Positions 1-12,782 of a stretch of 64,000 nt of DNA are shown here, piece by piece. The translations under genes and the position numbers were made by a program. The stretch is from NCBI RefSeq assembly GCF_050947335.1, contig NW_027473587.1:1-64000 (forward strand), in the 5' to 3' direction. Position 1 is the stretch's first letter; the number at the start of each line of letters is the position of its first letter. Under the pieces are notes generated by a model. It saw only the letters and a program-made list of their open reading frames with translations. It made no database searches and had not been told where the DNA came from. Source of the DNA: Megachile rotundata. Its lineage: Eukaryota; Arthropoda; Insecta; Hymenoptera; Megachilidae.

Positions 1-83
1 ACGACAATTACTATACTCTTTACTGTTATTATTATCAATCTAACTCATATTATTAGCCATATTATGCTTATATGATCGATAGG
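1..83. repeat. Reference monomer (monomer 1) with internal map
   Basis: This is the first full unit and serves as the coordinate frame. Positions 1-13 (starting acgacaattacta) are nearly invariant except in the acatttactaaac class. Positions 17-30 are the most variable and carry the diagnostic classes (ctcatt, cttatt, catatt, cgcatt, ctcttt or ctcact, followed by actctt, actgtt or acactcac). Positions 31-55 (ttatcaat, then ctcatattatta) are conserved, with a C/G switch at position 40. Positions 56-58 switch among gcc, gct, acc and ggc. Positions 65-70 switch among tgctta, tggtta, tgctca, tgcaga and tgccca. Positions 74-80 hold a GATCGAT box. Position 83 is a, g or t. My count of a typical monomer is A29 T33 C15 G6. 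This copy carries the ctctttactg variant. Confidence 0.95.
58..80. other. Short dyad followed by a GATCGAT box, recurring in most monomers
   Basis: Positions 58-62 (catat) and 70-74 (atatg) are inverted copies separated by 7 bases, and GATCGAT follows directly at 74-80, containing ATCGAT and GATC. The arrangement recurs at the same place in most of the 771 monomers. The main exceptions are a gaccgatag form, which usually accompanies the tggtta, tgctca or tgccca variants just upstream, and occasional gttcg, ttatcg and gtaatcg forms. A recurrent dyad in a satellite could be a protein-binding site or a weak hairpin. No known binding consensus was recognised, so the function is open. Confidence 0.5.
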
Positions 84-1743
84 ACGACAATTACTATACT
101 CATTACTGTTATTATTATGAATCTAACTCATATTATTAGCCATATTATGCTTATATGATCGATAGAACGACAATCACTATACTTATTACTCTTATTATTA
201 TCAATGTAACTAATATTATTAGCTATATTATGCTTATATGATCGATAGAACGACATTTACTAAACTTATTACACTCACTATTATCAATGTAACTCATATT
301 ATTAACCATATTATGCAGATATGATCGATAGAACGACAATTACTATACTCATTACTCTTATTATTATCAATCTAACTCATATTATTAGCCATATTATGCT
401 TATATGATCGATAGAACGACAATTACTATACTTATTACTCTTATTATTATCAATCTAACTCATATTATTAGCCACATTATGCTTATATGATCGATAGTAC
501 GACAATTACTATACTCATTACTCTTACTATTATCAATCTAACTCATATTATTAGCCATATTCTGCTTATATGATCGATAGAACGACAATTACTATACTTA
601 TTACACTCACTATTATCAATCTAACTCATATTATTAGCCATATTATGCTTATATGATCGATAGAACAACAATTACTATACTCATTACTCCTATTATTATC
701 AATCTAACTCATATTATTAGCCATATTATGGTTATATGACCGATAGAACGACAATTACTATACTTATTACTCTTATTATTATCAATCTAACTCATATTAT
801 TAGCCACATTATGCTTATATGATCGATAGTACGACAATTACTATACTCATTACTCTTACTATTATCAATCTAACTCATATTATTAGCCATATTCTGCTTA
901 TATGATCGATAGAACGACAATTACTATACTTATTACACTCACTATTATCAATCTAACTCATATTATTAGCCATATTATGCTTATATGATCGATAGAACGA
1001 CAATTACTATACTTATTACTCTTATTATTATCAATCTAACTCATATTATTAGCCATATTATGCTCATATGACCGATAGAACGACAATTACTATACTTATT
1101 ACACTCACTATTACCAATCTAACTCATATTATTAGCCATATTATGCTTATATGATCGATAGGACGACAATTACTATACTCATTACTGTTATTATTATCAA
1201 TCTAACTCATATTATTAGCCATATTATGCTTATATGATCGATAGAACGACAATTACTATACTCATTACTCTTATTATTATCAATCTAACTCATATTATTA
1301 GCCATATTATGCTTATATGATCGATAGTACGACAATTACTATACGCATTACTCTTACTATTATCAATCTAACTCATATTATTAGCCATATTCTGCTTATA
1401 TGATCGATAGAACGACAATTACTATACTTATTACACTCACTATTATCAATCTAACTCATATTATTAGCCATATTATGCTTATATGATCGATAGAACGACA
1501 GTTACTATACATATTGCTCTTATTATTATCAATCTAACTCATATTATTAGCCATATTATGCTTATATGATCGATAGGACGACAATTACTATACTCATTAC
1601 TGTTATTACTATCAATCTAACTCATATTATTAGGCATATTATGCTTATATGATCGATAGAACGATAATTACTATACATATTACTCTTATTATTATCAATC
1701 TAACTCATATTATTAGCCATATTATGCTTATATGATCGATAGG

Positions 1744-1826
1744 ACGACAATTACTATACTCTTTACTGTTATTATTATCAATCTAACTCATATTATTAGC
1801 CATATTATGGTTATATGACCGATAGA
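1744..1826. repeat. Chimeric monomer 22 (same joint at 3404-3486)
   Basis: The left half carries ctctttactg, as in monomer 1, and the right half carries tggttatatgaccg, as in monomer 9. In the longer series these types are eight monomers apart, so an exchange inside a monomer removed eight units and left a hybrid of exactly 83 bp. Monomer 42 (3404-3486) is the same hybrid, copied with the 20-unit HOR. Confidence 0.8.
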
Positions 1827-4800
1827 ACGACAATTACTATACTTATTACTCTTATTATTATCAATCTAACTCATATTATTAGCCACATTATGCTTATATG
1901 ATCGATAGTACGACAATTACTATACTCATTACTCTTACTATTATCAATCTAACTCATATTATTAGCCATATTCTGCTTATATGATCGATAGAACGACAAT
2001 TACTATACTTATTACACTCACTATTATCAATCTAACTCATATTATTAGCCATATTATGCTTATATGATCGATAGAACGACAATTACTATACTTATTACTC
2101 TTATTATTATCAATCTAACTCATATTATTAGCCATATTATGCTCATATGACCGATAGAACGACAATTACTATACTTATTACACTCACTATTACCAATCTA
2201 ACTCATATTATTAGCCATATTATGCTTATATGATCGATAGGACGACAATTACTATACTCATTACTGTTATTATTATCAATCTAACTCATATTATTAGCCA
2301 TATTATGCTTATATGATCGATAGAACGACAATTACTATACTCATTACTCTTATTATTATCAATCTAACTCATATTATTAGCCATATTATGCTTATATGAT
2401 CGATAGTACGACAATTACTATACGCATTACTCTTACTATTATCAATCTAACTCATATTATTAGCCATATTCTGCTTATATGATCGATAGAACGACAATTA
2501 CTATACTTATTACACTCACTATTATCAATCTAACTCATATTATTAGCCATATTATGCTTATATGATCGATAGAACGACAGTTACTATACATATTGCTCTT
2601 ATTATTATCAATCTAACTCATATTATTAGCCATATTATGCTTATATGATCGATAGGACGACAATTACTATACTCATTACTGTTATTACTATCAATCTAAC
2701 TCATATTATTAGGCATATTATGCTTATATGATCGATAGAACGATAATTACTATACATATTACTCTTATTATTATCAATCTAACTCATATTATTAGCCATA
2801 TTATGCTTATATGATCGATAGAACGACAATTACTATACTCTTTACTGTTATTATTATCAATCTAACTCATATTATTAGCCATATTATGCTTATATGATCG
2901 ATAGGACGACAATTACTATACTCATTACTGTTATTATTATGAATCTAACTCATATTATTAGCCATATTATGCTTATATGATCGATAGAACGACAACTACT
3001 ATACTTATTACTCTTATTATTATCAATGTAACTAATATTATTAGCTATATTATGCTTATATGATCGATAGAACGACAATTACTATACTTATTACACTCAC
3101 TATTATCAATCTAACTCATATTATTAGCCATATTATGCTTATATGATCGATAGAACGACAGTTACTATACATATTGCTCTTATTATTATCAATCTAACTC
3201 ATATTATTAGCCATATTATGCTTATATGATCGATAGGACGACAATTACTATACTCATTACTGTTATTACTATCAATCTAACTCATATTATTAGGCATATT
3301 ATGCTTATATGATCGATAGAACGATAATTACTATACATATTACTCTTATTATTATCAATCTAACTCATATTATTAGCCATATTATGCTTATATGATCGAT
3401 AGGACGACAATTACTATACTCTTTACTGTTATTATTATCAATCTAACTCATATTATTAGCCATATTATGGTTATATGACCGATAGAACGACAATTACTAT
3501 ACTTATTACTCTTATTATTATCAATCTAACTCATATTATTAGCCACATTATGCTTATATGATCGATAGTACGACAATTACTATACTCATTACTCTTACTA
3601 TTATCAATCTAACTCATATTATTAGCCATATTCTGCTTATATGATCGATAGAACGACAATTACTATACTTATTACACTCACTATTATCAATCTAACTCAT
3701 ATTATTAGCCATATTATGCTTATATGATCGATAGAACGACAATTACTATACTTATTACTCTTATTATTATCAATCTAACTCATATTATTAGCCATATTAT
3801 GCTCATATGACCGATAGAACGACAATTACTATACTTATTACACTCACTATTACCAATCTAACTCATATTATTAGCCATATTATGCTTATATGATCGATAG
3901 GACGACAATTACTATACTCATTACTGTTATTATTATCAATCTAACTCATATTATTAGCCATATTATGCTTATATGATCGATAGAACGACAATTACTATAC
4001 TCATTACTCTTATTATTATCAATCTAACTCATATTATTAGCCATATTATGCTTATATGATCGATAGTACGACAATTACTATACGCATTACTCTTACTATT
4101 ATCAATCTAACTCATATTATTAGCCATATTCTGCTTATATGATCGATAGAACGACAATTACTATACTTATTACACTCACTATTATCAATCTAACTCATAT
4201 TATTAGCCATATTATGCTTATATGATCGATAGAACGACAGTTACTATACATATTGCTCTTATTATTATCAATCTAACTCATATTATTAGCCATATTATGC
4301 TTATATGATCGATAGGACGACAATTACTATACTCATTACTGTTATTACTATCAATCTAACTCATATTATTAGGCATATTATGCTTATATGATCGATAGAA
4401 CGATAATTACTATACATATTACTCTTATTATTATCAATCTAACTCATATTATTAGCCATATTATGCTTATATGATCGATAGGACGACAATTACTATACTC
4501 TTTACTGTTATTATTATCAATCTAACTCATATTATTAGCCATATTATGCTTATATGATCGATAGGACGACAATTACTATACTCATTACTGTTATTATTAT
4601 GAATCTAACTCATATTATTAGCCATATTATGCTTATATGATCGATAGAACGACAACTACTATACTTATTACTCTTATTATTATCAATGTAACTAATATTA
4701 TTAGCTATATTATGCTTATATGATCGATAGAACGACATTTACTAAACTTATTACACTCACTATTATCAATGTAACTCATATTATTAACCATATTATGCAG

Positions 4801-4897
4801 ATATGATCGATAGAACGACAATTACTATACTCATTACTCTTATTATTATCAATCTAACTCATATTATTAGCCATATTATGCTTATATGATCGATAGG

Positions 4898-7055
4898 ACG
4901 ACAATTACTATACTCATTACTGTTATTATTATCAATCTAACTCATATTATTAGTCATATTATGCTTATATGATCGATAGAACGACAATTACTATACTCAT
5001 TACTCTTATTATTATCAATGTAACTCATATTATTAGCTATATTATGCTTATATGATCGATACAACGACATTTACTAAACTTATTACACTCACTATTATCA
5101 ATCTAACTCATATTATTAACCATATTATGCAGATATGATCGATAGAACGACAATTACTATACTCATTACTCTTATTATTATCAATCTAACTCATATTATT
5201 AGCCATATTATGCTTATATGATCGATAGAACGACAATTACTATACTTATTACTCTTATTATTATCAATGTAACTCATATTATTAGCTATATTATGCTTAT
5301 ATGATCGATAGAACGACATTTACTAAACTTATTACACTCACTATTGTCAATGTAACTCATATTATTAACCATATTATGCAGATATGATCGATAGAACGAC
5401 AATTACTAGACTCATTACACTCACTTTTATCAATCTAACTCATATTATTAGCCATATTATGCTTATATGATCGATAGAACGACAATTACTGTACTTATTA
5501 CTCTTATTATTATCAATCTAACTCATATTATTAGCCATATTATGCTTATATGATCGATAGAACGACAATTACTATACTCATTACTCTTATTATTATCAAT
5601 CTCACTCATATTATTAGCCATATTATGCTTATATTATCGATAGAACGACAATTACTAAACTTATTACACTCACTGTTATCATTCTAACTAATATTATTAA
5701 CCATATTATGCAGATATGATCGATAGAACGACAATTACTATACTCATTACTCTTATTATTATCAATCTAACTCATATTATTAGCCATATTATGCTTATAT
5801 GATCGATAGGACGACAATTACTATACTCATTACTGTTATTATTATCAATCTAACTCATATTATTAGCCATATTATGCTTATATGATCGATAGAACGACAA
5901 TTACTGTACTTATTACTCTTATTATTATCAATCTAACTCATATTATTAGCCATATTATGCTTATATGATCGATAGAACGACAATTACTATACTCATTACT
6001 CTTATTATTATCAATCTCACTCATATTATTAGCCATATTATGCTTATATTATCGATAGAACGACAATTACTAAACTTATTACACTCACTATTATCAATCT
6101 AACTCATATTATTAACCATATTATGCAGATATGATCGATAGAACGACAATTACTATACTCATTACTCTTATTATTATCAATCTAACTCATATTATTTGCC
6201 ATATTATGCTTATATGATCGATAGAACGACAATTACTATACTCATTACTCTTATTATTATCAATCTAACTCATATTATTAGCCATATTATGCTTATATGA
6301 TCGATAGTACGACAATTACTATACGCATTACTCTTACTATTATCAATCTAACTCATATTATTAGCCATATTCTGCTTATATGATCGATAGAACGACAATT
6401 ACTATACTTATTACACTCACTATTATCAATCTAACTCATATTATTAGCCATATTATGCTTATATGATCGATAGAACGACAGTTACTATACATATTACTCT
6501 TATTATTATCAATCTAACTCATATTATTAGCCATATTATGCTCATATGACCGATAGAACGACAATTACTATACTTATTACACTCACTATTACCAATCTAA
6601 CTCATATTATTAGCCATATTATGCTTATATGATCGATAGTACGACAATTACTATACGCATTACTCTTACTATTATCAATCTAACTCATATTATTAGCCAT
6701 ATTCTGCTTATATGATCGATAGAACGATAATTACTATACTTATTACACTCACTATTATCAATCTAACTCATATTATTAGCCATATTATGCTTATATGATC
6801 GATAGAACGACAGTTACTATACATATTACTCTAATTATTATCAATCTAACTCATATTATTAGCCATATTATGCTTATATGATCGATAGGACGACAATTAC
6901 TATACTCATTACTGTTATTACTATCAATCTAACTCATATTATTAGGCATACTATGCTTATATGATCGATAGAACGATAATTACTATACATATTACTCTTA
7001 TTATTATCAATCTAACTCATATTATTAGCCATATTATGCTTATATGATCGATAGG
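4898..7055. repeat. Region Ib: mixed monomer block with a distant second copy
   Basis: Monomers 60-85 carry recognisable private variants: agtcat (monomer 60), an acaacg junction before monomer 62, attgtcaatg (65), tcacttttatc (66), tctcactc (68 and 73), gttatcattc (69) and ttatttgcc (75). The same series reappears at 27806-30295 in the same order, with a few monomers inserted or replaced. The shortened series e, l, e, d, e, c, d also matches 11206-11786, 77 monomers (6391 bp) downstream of monomers 59-65. Confidence 0.8.
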
Positions 7056-10000
7056 ACGACAATTACTATACTCTTTACTGTTATTATTATCAATCTAACT
7101 CATATTATTAGCCATATTATGCTTATATGATCGATAGGACGACAATTACTATACTCATTACTGTTATTATTATGAATCTAACTCATATTATTAGCCATAT
7201 TATGCTTATATGATCGATAGAACGACAATTACTATACTTATTACTCTTATTATTATCAATGTAACTAATATTATTAGCTATATTATGCTTATATGATCGA
7301 TAGAACGACATTTACTAAACTTATTACACTCACTGTTATCAATGTAACTCATATTATTAACCATATTATGCAGATATGATCGATAGAACGACAATTACTA
7401 TACTCATTACTCTTATTATTATCAATCTAACTCATATTATTAGCCATATTATGGTTATATGACCGATAGAACGACAATTACTATACTTATTACTCTTATT
7501 ATTATCAATCTAACTCATATTATTAGCCACATTATGCTTATATGATCGATAGTACGACAATTACTATACTCATTACTCTTACTATTATCAATCTAACTCA
7601 TATTATTAGCCATATTCTGCTTATATGATCGATAGAACGACAATTACTATACTTATTACACTCACTATTATCAATCTAACTCATATTATTAGCCATATTA
7701 TGCTTATATGATCGATAGAACGACAATTACTATACTCATTACTCCTATTATTATCAATCTAACTCATATTATTAGCCATATTATGGTTATATGACCGATA
7801 GAACGACAATTACTATACTTATTACTCTTATTATTATCAATCTAACTCATATTATTAGCCATATTATGCCCATATGACCGATAGAACGACAATTACTATA
7901 CTTATTACACTCACTATTACCAATCTAACTAATATTATTAGCCATATTATGCTTATATGATCGATAGGACGACAATTACTATACTCATTACTGTTATTAT
8001 TATCAATCTAACTCATATTATTAGCCATATTATGCTTATATGATCGATAGAACGACAATTACTATACTCATTACTCTTATTATTATCAATCTAACTCATA
8101 TTATTAGCCATATTATGATTATATGATCGATAGTACGACAATTACTATACGCATTACTCTTACTATTATCAATCTAACTCATATTATTAGCCATATTCTG
8201 CTTATATGATCGATAGAACGACAATTACTATACTTATTACACTCACTATTATCAACCTAACTCATATTATTAGCCATATTATGCTTATATGATCGATAGA
8301 ACGACAGTTACTATACATATTGCTCTTAATATTATCAATCTAACTCATATTATTAGCCATATTATGCTTATATGATCGATAGGACGACAATTACTATACT
8401 CATTACTGTTATTACTATCAATCTAACTCATATTATTAGGCATATTATGCTTATATGATCGATAGAACGATAATTACTATACATATTACTCTTATTATTA
8501 TCAATCTAACTCATATTATTAGCCATATTATGCTTATATGATCGATAGGACGACAATTACTATACTCTTTACTGTTATTATTATCAATCTAACTCATATT
8601 ATTAGCCATATTATGCTTATATGATCGATAGGACGACAATTACTATACTCATTACTGTTATTATTATGAATCTAACTCATATTATTAGCCATATTATGCT
8701 TATATGATCGATAGGACGACAATTACTATACTCATTACTGTTATTATTATGAATCTAACTCATATTATTAGCCATATTATGCTTATATGATCGATAGAAC
8801 GACAATTACTATACTTATTACTCTTATTATTATCAATGTAACTAATATTATTAGCTATATTATGCTTATATGATCGATAGAACGACATTTACTAAACTTA
8901 TTACACTCACTGTTATCAATGTAACTCATATTATTAACCATATTATGCAGATATGATCGATAGAACGACAATTACTATACTCATTACTCTTATTATTATC
9001 AATCTAACTCATATTATTAGCCATATTATGGTTATATGACCGATAGAACGACAATTACTATACTTATTACTCTTATTATTATCAATCTAACTCATATTAT
9101 TAGCCACATTATGCTTATATGATCGATAGTACGACAATTACTATACTCATTACTCTTACTATTATCAATCTAACTCATATTATTAGCCATATTCTGCTTA
9201 TATGATCGATAGAACGACAATTACTATACTTATTACACTCACTATTATCAATCTAACTCATATTATTAGCCATATTATGCTTATATGATCGATAGAACGA
9301 CAATTACTATACTCATTACTCCTATTATTATCAATCTAACTCATATTATTAGCCATATTATGGTTATATGACCGATAGAACGACAATTACTATACTTATT
9401 ACTCTTATTATTATCAATCTAACTCATATTATTAGCCATATTATGCCCATATGACCGATAGAACGACAATTACTATACTTATTACACTCACTATTACCAA
9501 TCTAACTAATATTATTAGCCATATTATGCTTATATGATCGATAGGACGACAATTACTATACTCATTACTGTTATTATTATCAATCTAACTCATATTATTA
9601 GCCATATTATGCTTATATGATCGATAGAACGACAATTACTATACTCATTACTCTTATTATTATCAATCTAACTCATATTATTAGCCATATTATGATTATA
9701 TGATCGATAGTACGACAATTACTATACGCATTACTCTTACTATTATCAATCTAACTCATATTATTAGCCATATTCTGCTTATATGATCGATAGAACGACA
9801 ATTACTATACTTATTACACTCACTATTATCAACCTAACTCATATTATTAGCCATATTATGCTTATATGATCGATAGAACGACAGTTACTATACATATTGC
9901 TCTTAATATTATCAATCTAACTCATATTATTAGCCATATTATGCTTATATGATCGATAGGACGACAATTACTATACTCATTACTGTTATTACTATCAATC

Positions 10001-10126
10001 TAACTCATATTATTAGGCATATTATGCTTATATGATCGATAGAACGATAATTACTATACATATTACTCTTATTATTATCAATCTAACTCATATTATTAGC
10101 CATATTATGCTTATATGATCGATAGG
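7056..10126. repeat. Region Ic: 18-unit HOR, two tandem copies
   Basis: Copy 1 is 7056-8549 (18 monomers, 1494 bp) and copy 2 is 8550-10126 (19 monomers). Each starts with the ctctttactg monomer and ends with the acgataattactatacat monomer. Private variants mark both copies: attatgattatatg (monomers 98 and 117), atcaacctaac (100 and 119) and gctcttaatatt (101 and 120). Copy 2 is one unit longer because the monomer with ttatgaatc is present twice in a row (8633-8715 and 8716-8798). A third copy lies at 33699-35192. Confidence 0.88.
8633..8798. repeat. Single-monomer tandem duplication inside an HOR copy
   Basis: Two adjacent monomers carry the same ttatgaatc variant, where the other 18-unit copies (7056-8549 and 33699-35192) have one. 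The two look identical apart from the last base (agg against aga). This is the smallest amplification step seen in the window: a one-unit shift inside an otherwise conserved 18-unit series. Confidence 0.85.
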
Positions 10127-11952
10127 ACGACAATTACTATACTCTTTACTGTTATTATTATCAATCTAACTCATATTATTAGCCATATTATGCTTATATG
10201 ATCGATAGGACGACAATTACTATACTCATTACTGTTATTATTATGAATCTAACTCATATTATTAGCCATATTATGCTTATATGATCGATAGAACGACAAT
10301 TACTATACTTATTACTCTTATTATTATCAATGTAACTAATATTATTAGCTATATTATGCTTATATGATCGATAGAACGACATTTACTAAACTTATTACAC
10401 TCACTATTATCAATGTAACTCATATTATTAACCATATTATGCAGATATGATCGATAGAACGACAATTACTATACTCATTACTCTTATTATTATCAATCTA
10501 ACTCATATTATTAACCATATTATGCAGATATGATCGATAGAACGACAATTACTAGACTCATTACTCTTATTATTATCAATCTAACTCATATTATTAGCCA
10601 TATTATGCTTATATGATCGATAGAACGACAATTACTGTACTTATTACTCTTATTATTATCAATGTAACTAATATTATTAGCTATATTATGCTTATATGAT
10701 CGATAGAACGACATTTACTAAACTTATTACAATCACTATTATCAATGTAACTCATATTATTAACCATATTATGCAGATATGATCGATAGAACGACAATTA
10801 CTATACTCATTACTCTTATTATTATCAATCTAACTCATATTATTAACCATATTATGCAGATATGATCGATAGAACGACAATTACTAGACTCATTACTCTT
10901 ATTATTATCAATCTAACTCATATTATTAGCCATATTATGCTTATATGATCGATAGAACGACAATTACTAGACTCATTACTCTTATTATTATCAATCTAAC
11001 TCATATTATTAGCCATATTATGCTTATATGATCGATAGAACGACAATTACTATACTCATTACTCTTATTATTATCAATCTAACTCATATTATTAGCTATA
11101 TTATGCTTACATGATCGATAGAACGACATTTACTAAACTTATTACACTCACTATTATCAATGTAACTCATATTATTAACCATATTATGCAGATATGATCG
11201 ATAGAACGACAATTACTATACTCATTACTCTTATTATTATCAATCTAACTCATATTATTAGCCATATTATGCTTATATGATCGATAGGACGACAATTACT
11301 ATACTCATTACTGTTATTATTATCAATCTAACTCATATTATTAGCCATATTATGCTTATATGATCGATAGAACGACAATTACTATACTCATTACTCTTAT
11401 TATTATCAATGTAACTCATATTATTAGCTATATTATGCTTATATGATCGATACAACGACATTTACTAAACTTATTACACTCACTATTATCGATCTAACTC
11501 ATATTATTAACCATATTATGCAGATATGATCGATAGAACGACGATTACTATACTCATTACTCTTATTATTATCAATCTAACTCATATTATTAGCCATATT
11601 ATGCTTATATGATCGATAGAACGATAATTACTATACTTATTACTCTTATTATTATCAATGTAACTCATATTATTAGCTATATTATGCTTACATGATCGAT
11701 AGAACGACATTTACTAAACTTATTACACTCACTATTGTCAATGTAACTCATATTATTAACCATATTATGCAGATATGATCGATAGAACGACAATTACTAT
11801 ACCCATTACTCTTATTATTATCAATCTAACTCATATTATTAGCCATATTATGCTCATATGACCGATAGAACGACAATTACTATACTTATTACGCTCACTA
11901 TTACCAATCTAACTCATATTATTAACCATATTATGCAGATATGATCGATAGA
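10127..11952. repeat. Region Id: mixed monomers between two HOR domains
   Basis: Monomers 123-144 start as a further 18-unit series (ctctttactg, ttatgaatc, aatgtaactaat, acatttactaaac). They then switch to monomers with actagactc, the attaaccat/gcagatatg ending and cttacatgatcg. Monomers 136-142 repeat the order of monomers 59-65. Private changes include attatcgatc (monomer 139), acgacgattac (140) and acccattac (143). No simple tandem HOR was found here. It looks like the worn junction between the 18-unit domain and the 30/42-unit domain. Confidence 0.65.
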
Positions 11953-12782
11953 ACGACAATTACTATACTCACTACTCTTATTATTATCAATCTAACTCAT
12001 ATTATTAGCCACATTATGCTTATATGATCGATAGTACGACAATTACTATACTCATTACTCTTACCATTATCAATATAACTCATATTATTAGCCATATTCT
12101 GCTTATATGATCGATAGAACGACAATTACTATACTTATTACACTCACTATTATCAATCTAACTCATATTATTAGCCATATTATGCTTATATGATCGATAG
12201 AACGACAGTTACTACACATATTACTCTTATTATTATCAATCTAACTCATATTATTAGCCATATTATGCTTATATGATCGATAGGACGACAATTACTATAC
12301 TCATTACTGTTATTATTATCAATCTAACTCATATTATTAGCCACATTATGCTTATATGATCGATAGTACGACAATTACTATACTCATTACTCTTACTATT
12401 ATCAATATAACTCATATTATTAGCCATATTCTGCTTATATGATCGATAGAACGACAATTACTATACTTATTACACTCACTATTACCAATCTAACTCATAT
12501 TATTAACCATATTATGCAGATATGATCGATAGAACGACAATTACTATACTCACTACTCTTATTATTATCAATCTAACTCATATTATTAGCCACATTATGC
12601 TTATATGATCGATAGTACGACAATTACTATACTCATTACTCTTACTATTATCAATATAACTCATATTATTAGCCATATTCTGCTTATATGATCGATAGAA
12701 CGACAATTACTATACTTATTACACTCACTATTATCAATCTAACTCATATTATAAGCCATATTATGCTTATATGATCGATAGA

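Larger units (their letters stand above)
1..4897. repeat. Region Ia: 13/20-unit higher-order repeat
   Basis: Monomers 1-59 follow a fixed series of variants. Monomers 10-21 (748-1743) recur as monomers 23-34 (1827-2822), 13 units apart. Monomers 22-37 (1744-3071) recur as monomers 42-57 (3404-4731), 20 units (1660 bp) apart. The only difference I noticed in the second pair is the last base of monomers 34 and 54. Monomer 37 and monomer 57 share the private change acgacaactact, which supports recent duplication. Monomers 35-41 are a shortened version of the series in which five intermediate variants are missing. Confidence 0.85.

Noticed and set aside
58..80. CENP-B box or other known centromere protein motif
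   Set aside because: The G/C-rich core expected of a CENP-B box is absent from the AT-rich monomer. The dyad and GATCGAT box do not match any motif I know.
61..83. Promoter-like TATA or bacterial -10 elements (tatgat and similar)
   Set aside because: At about 75% A+T such matches are expected by chance and recur in every monomer without any downstream gene.
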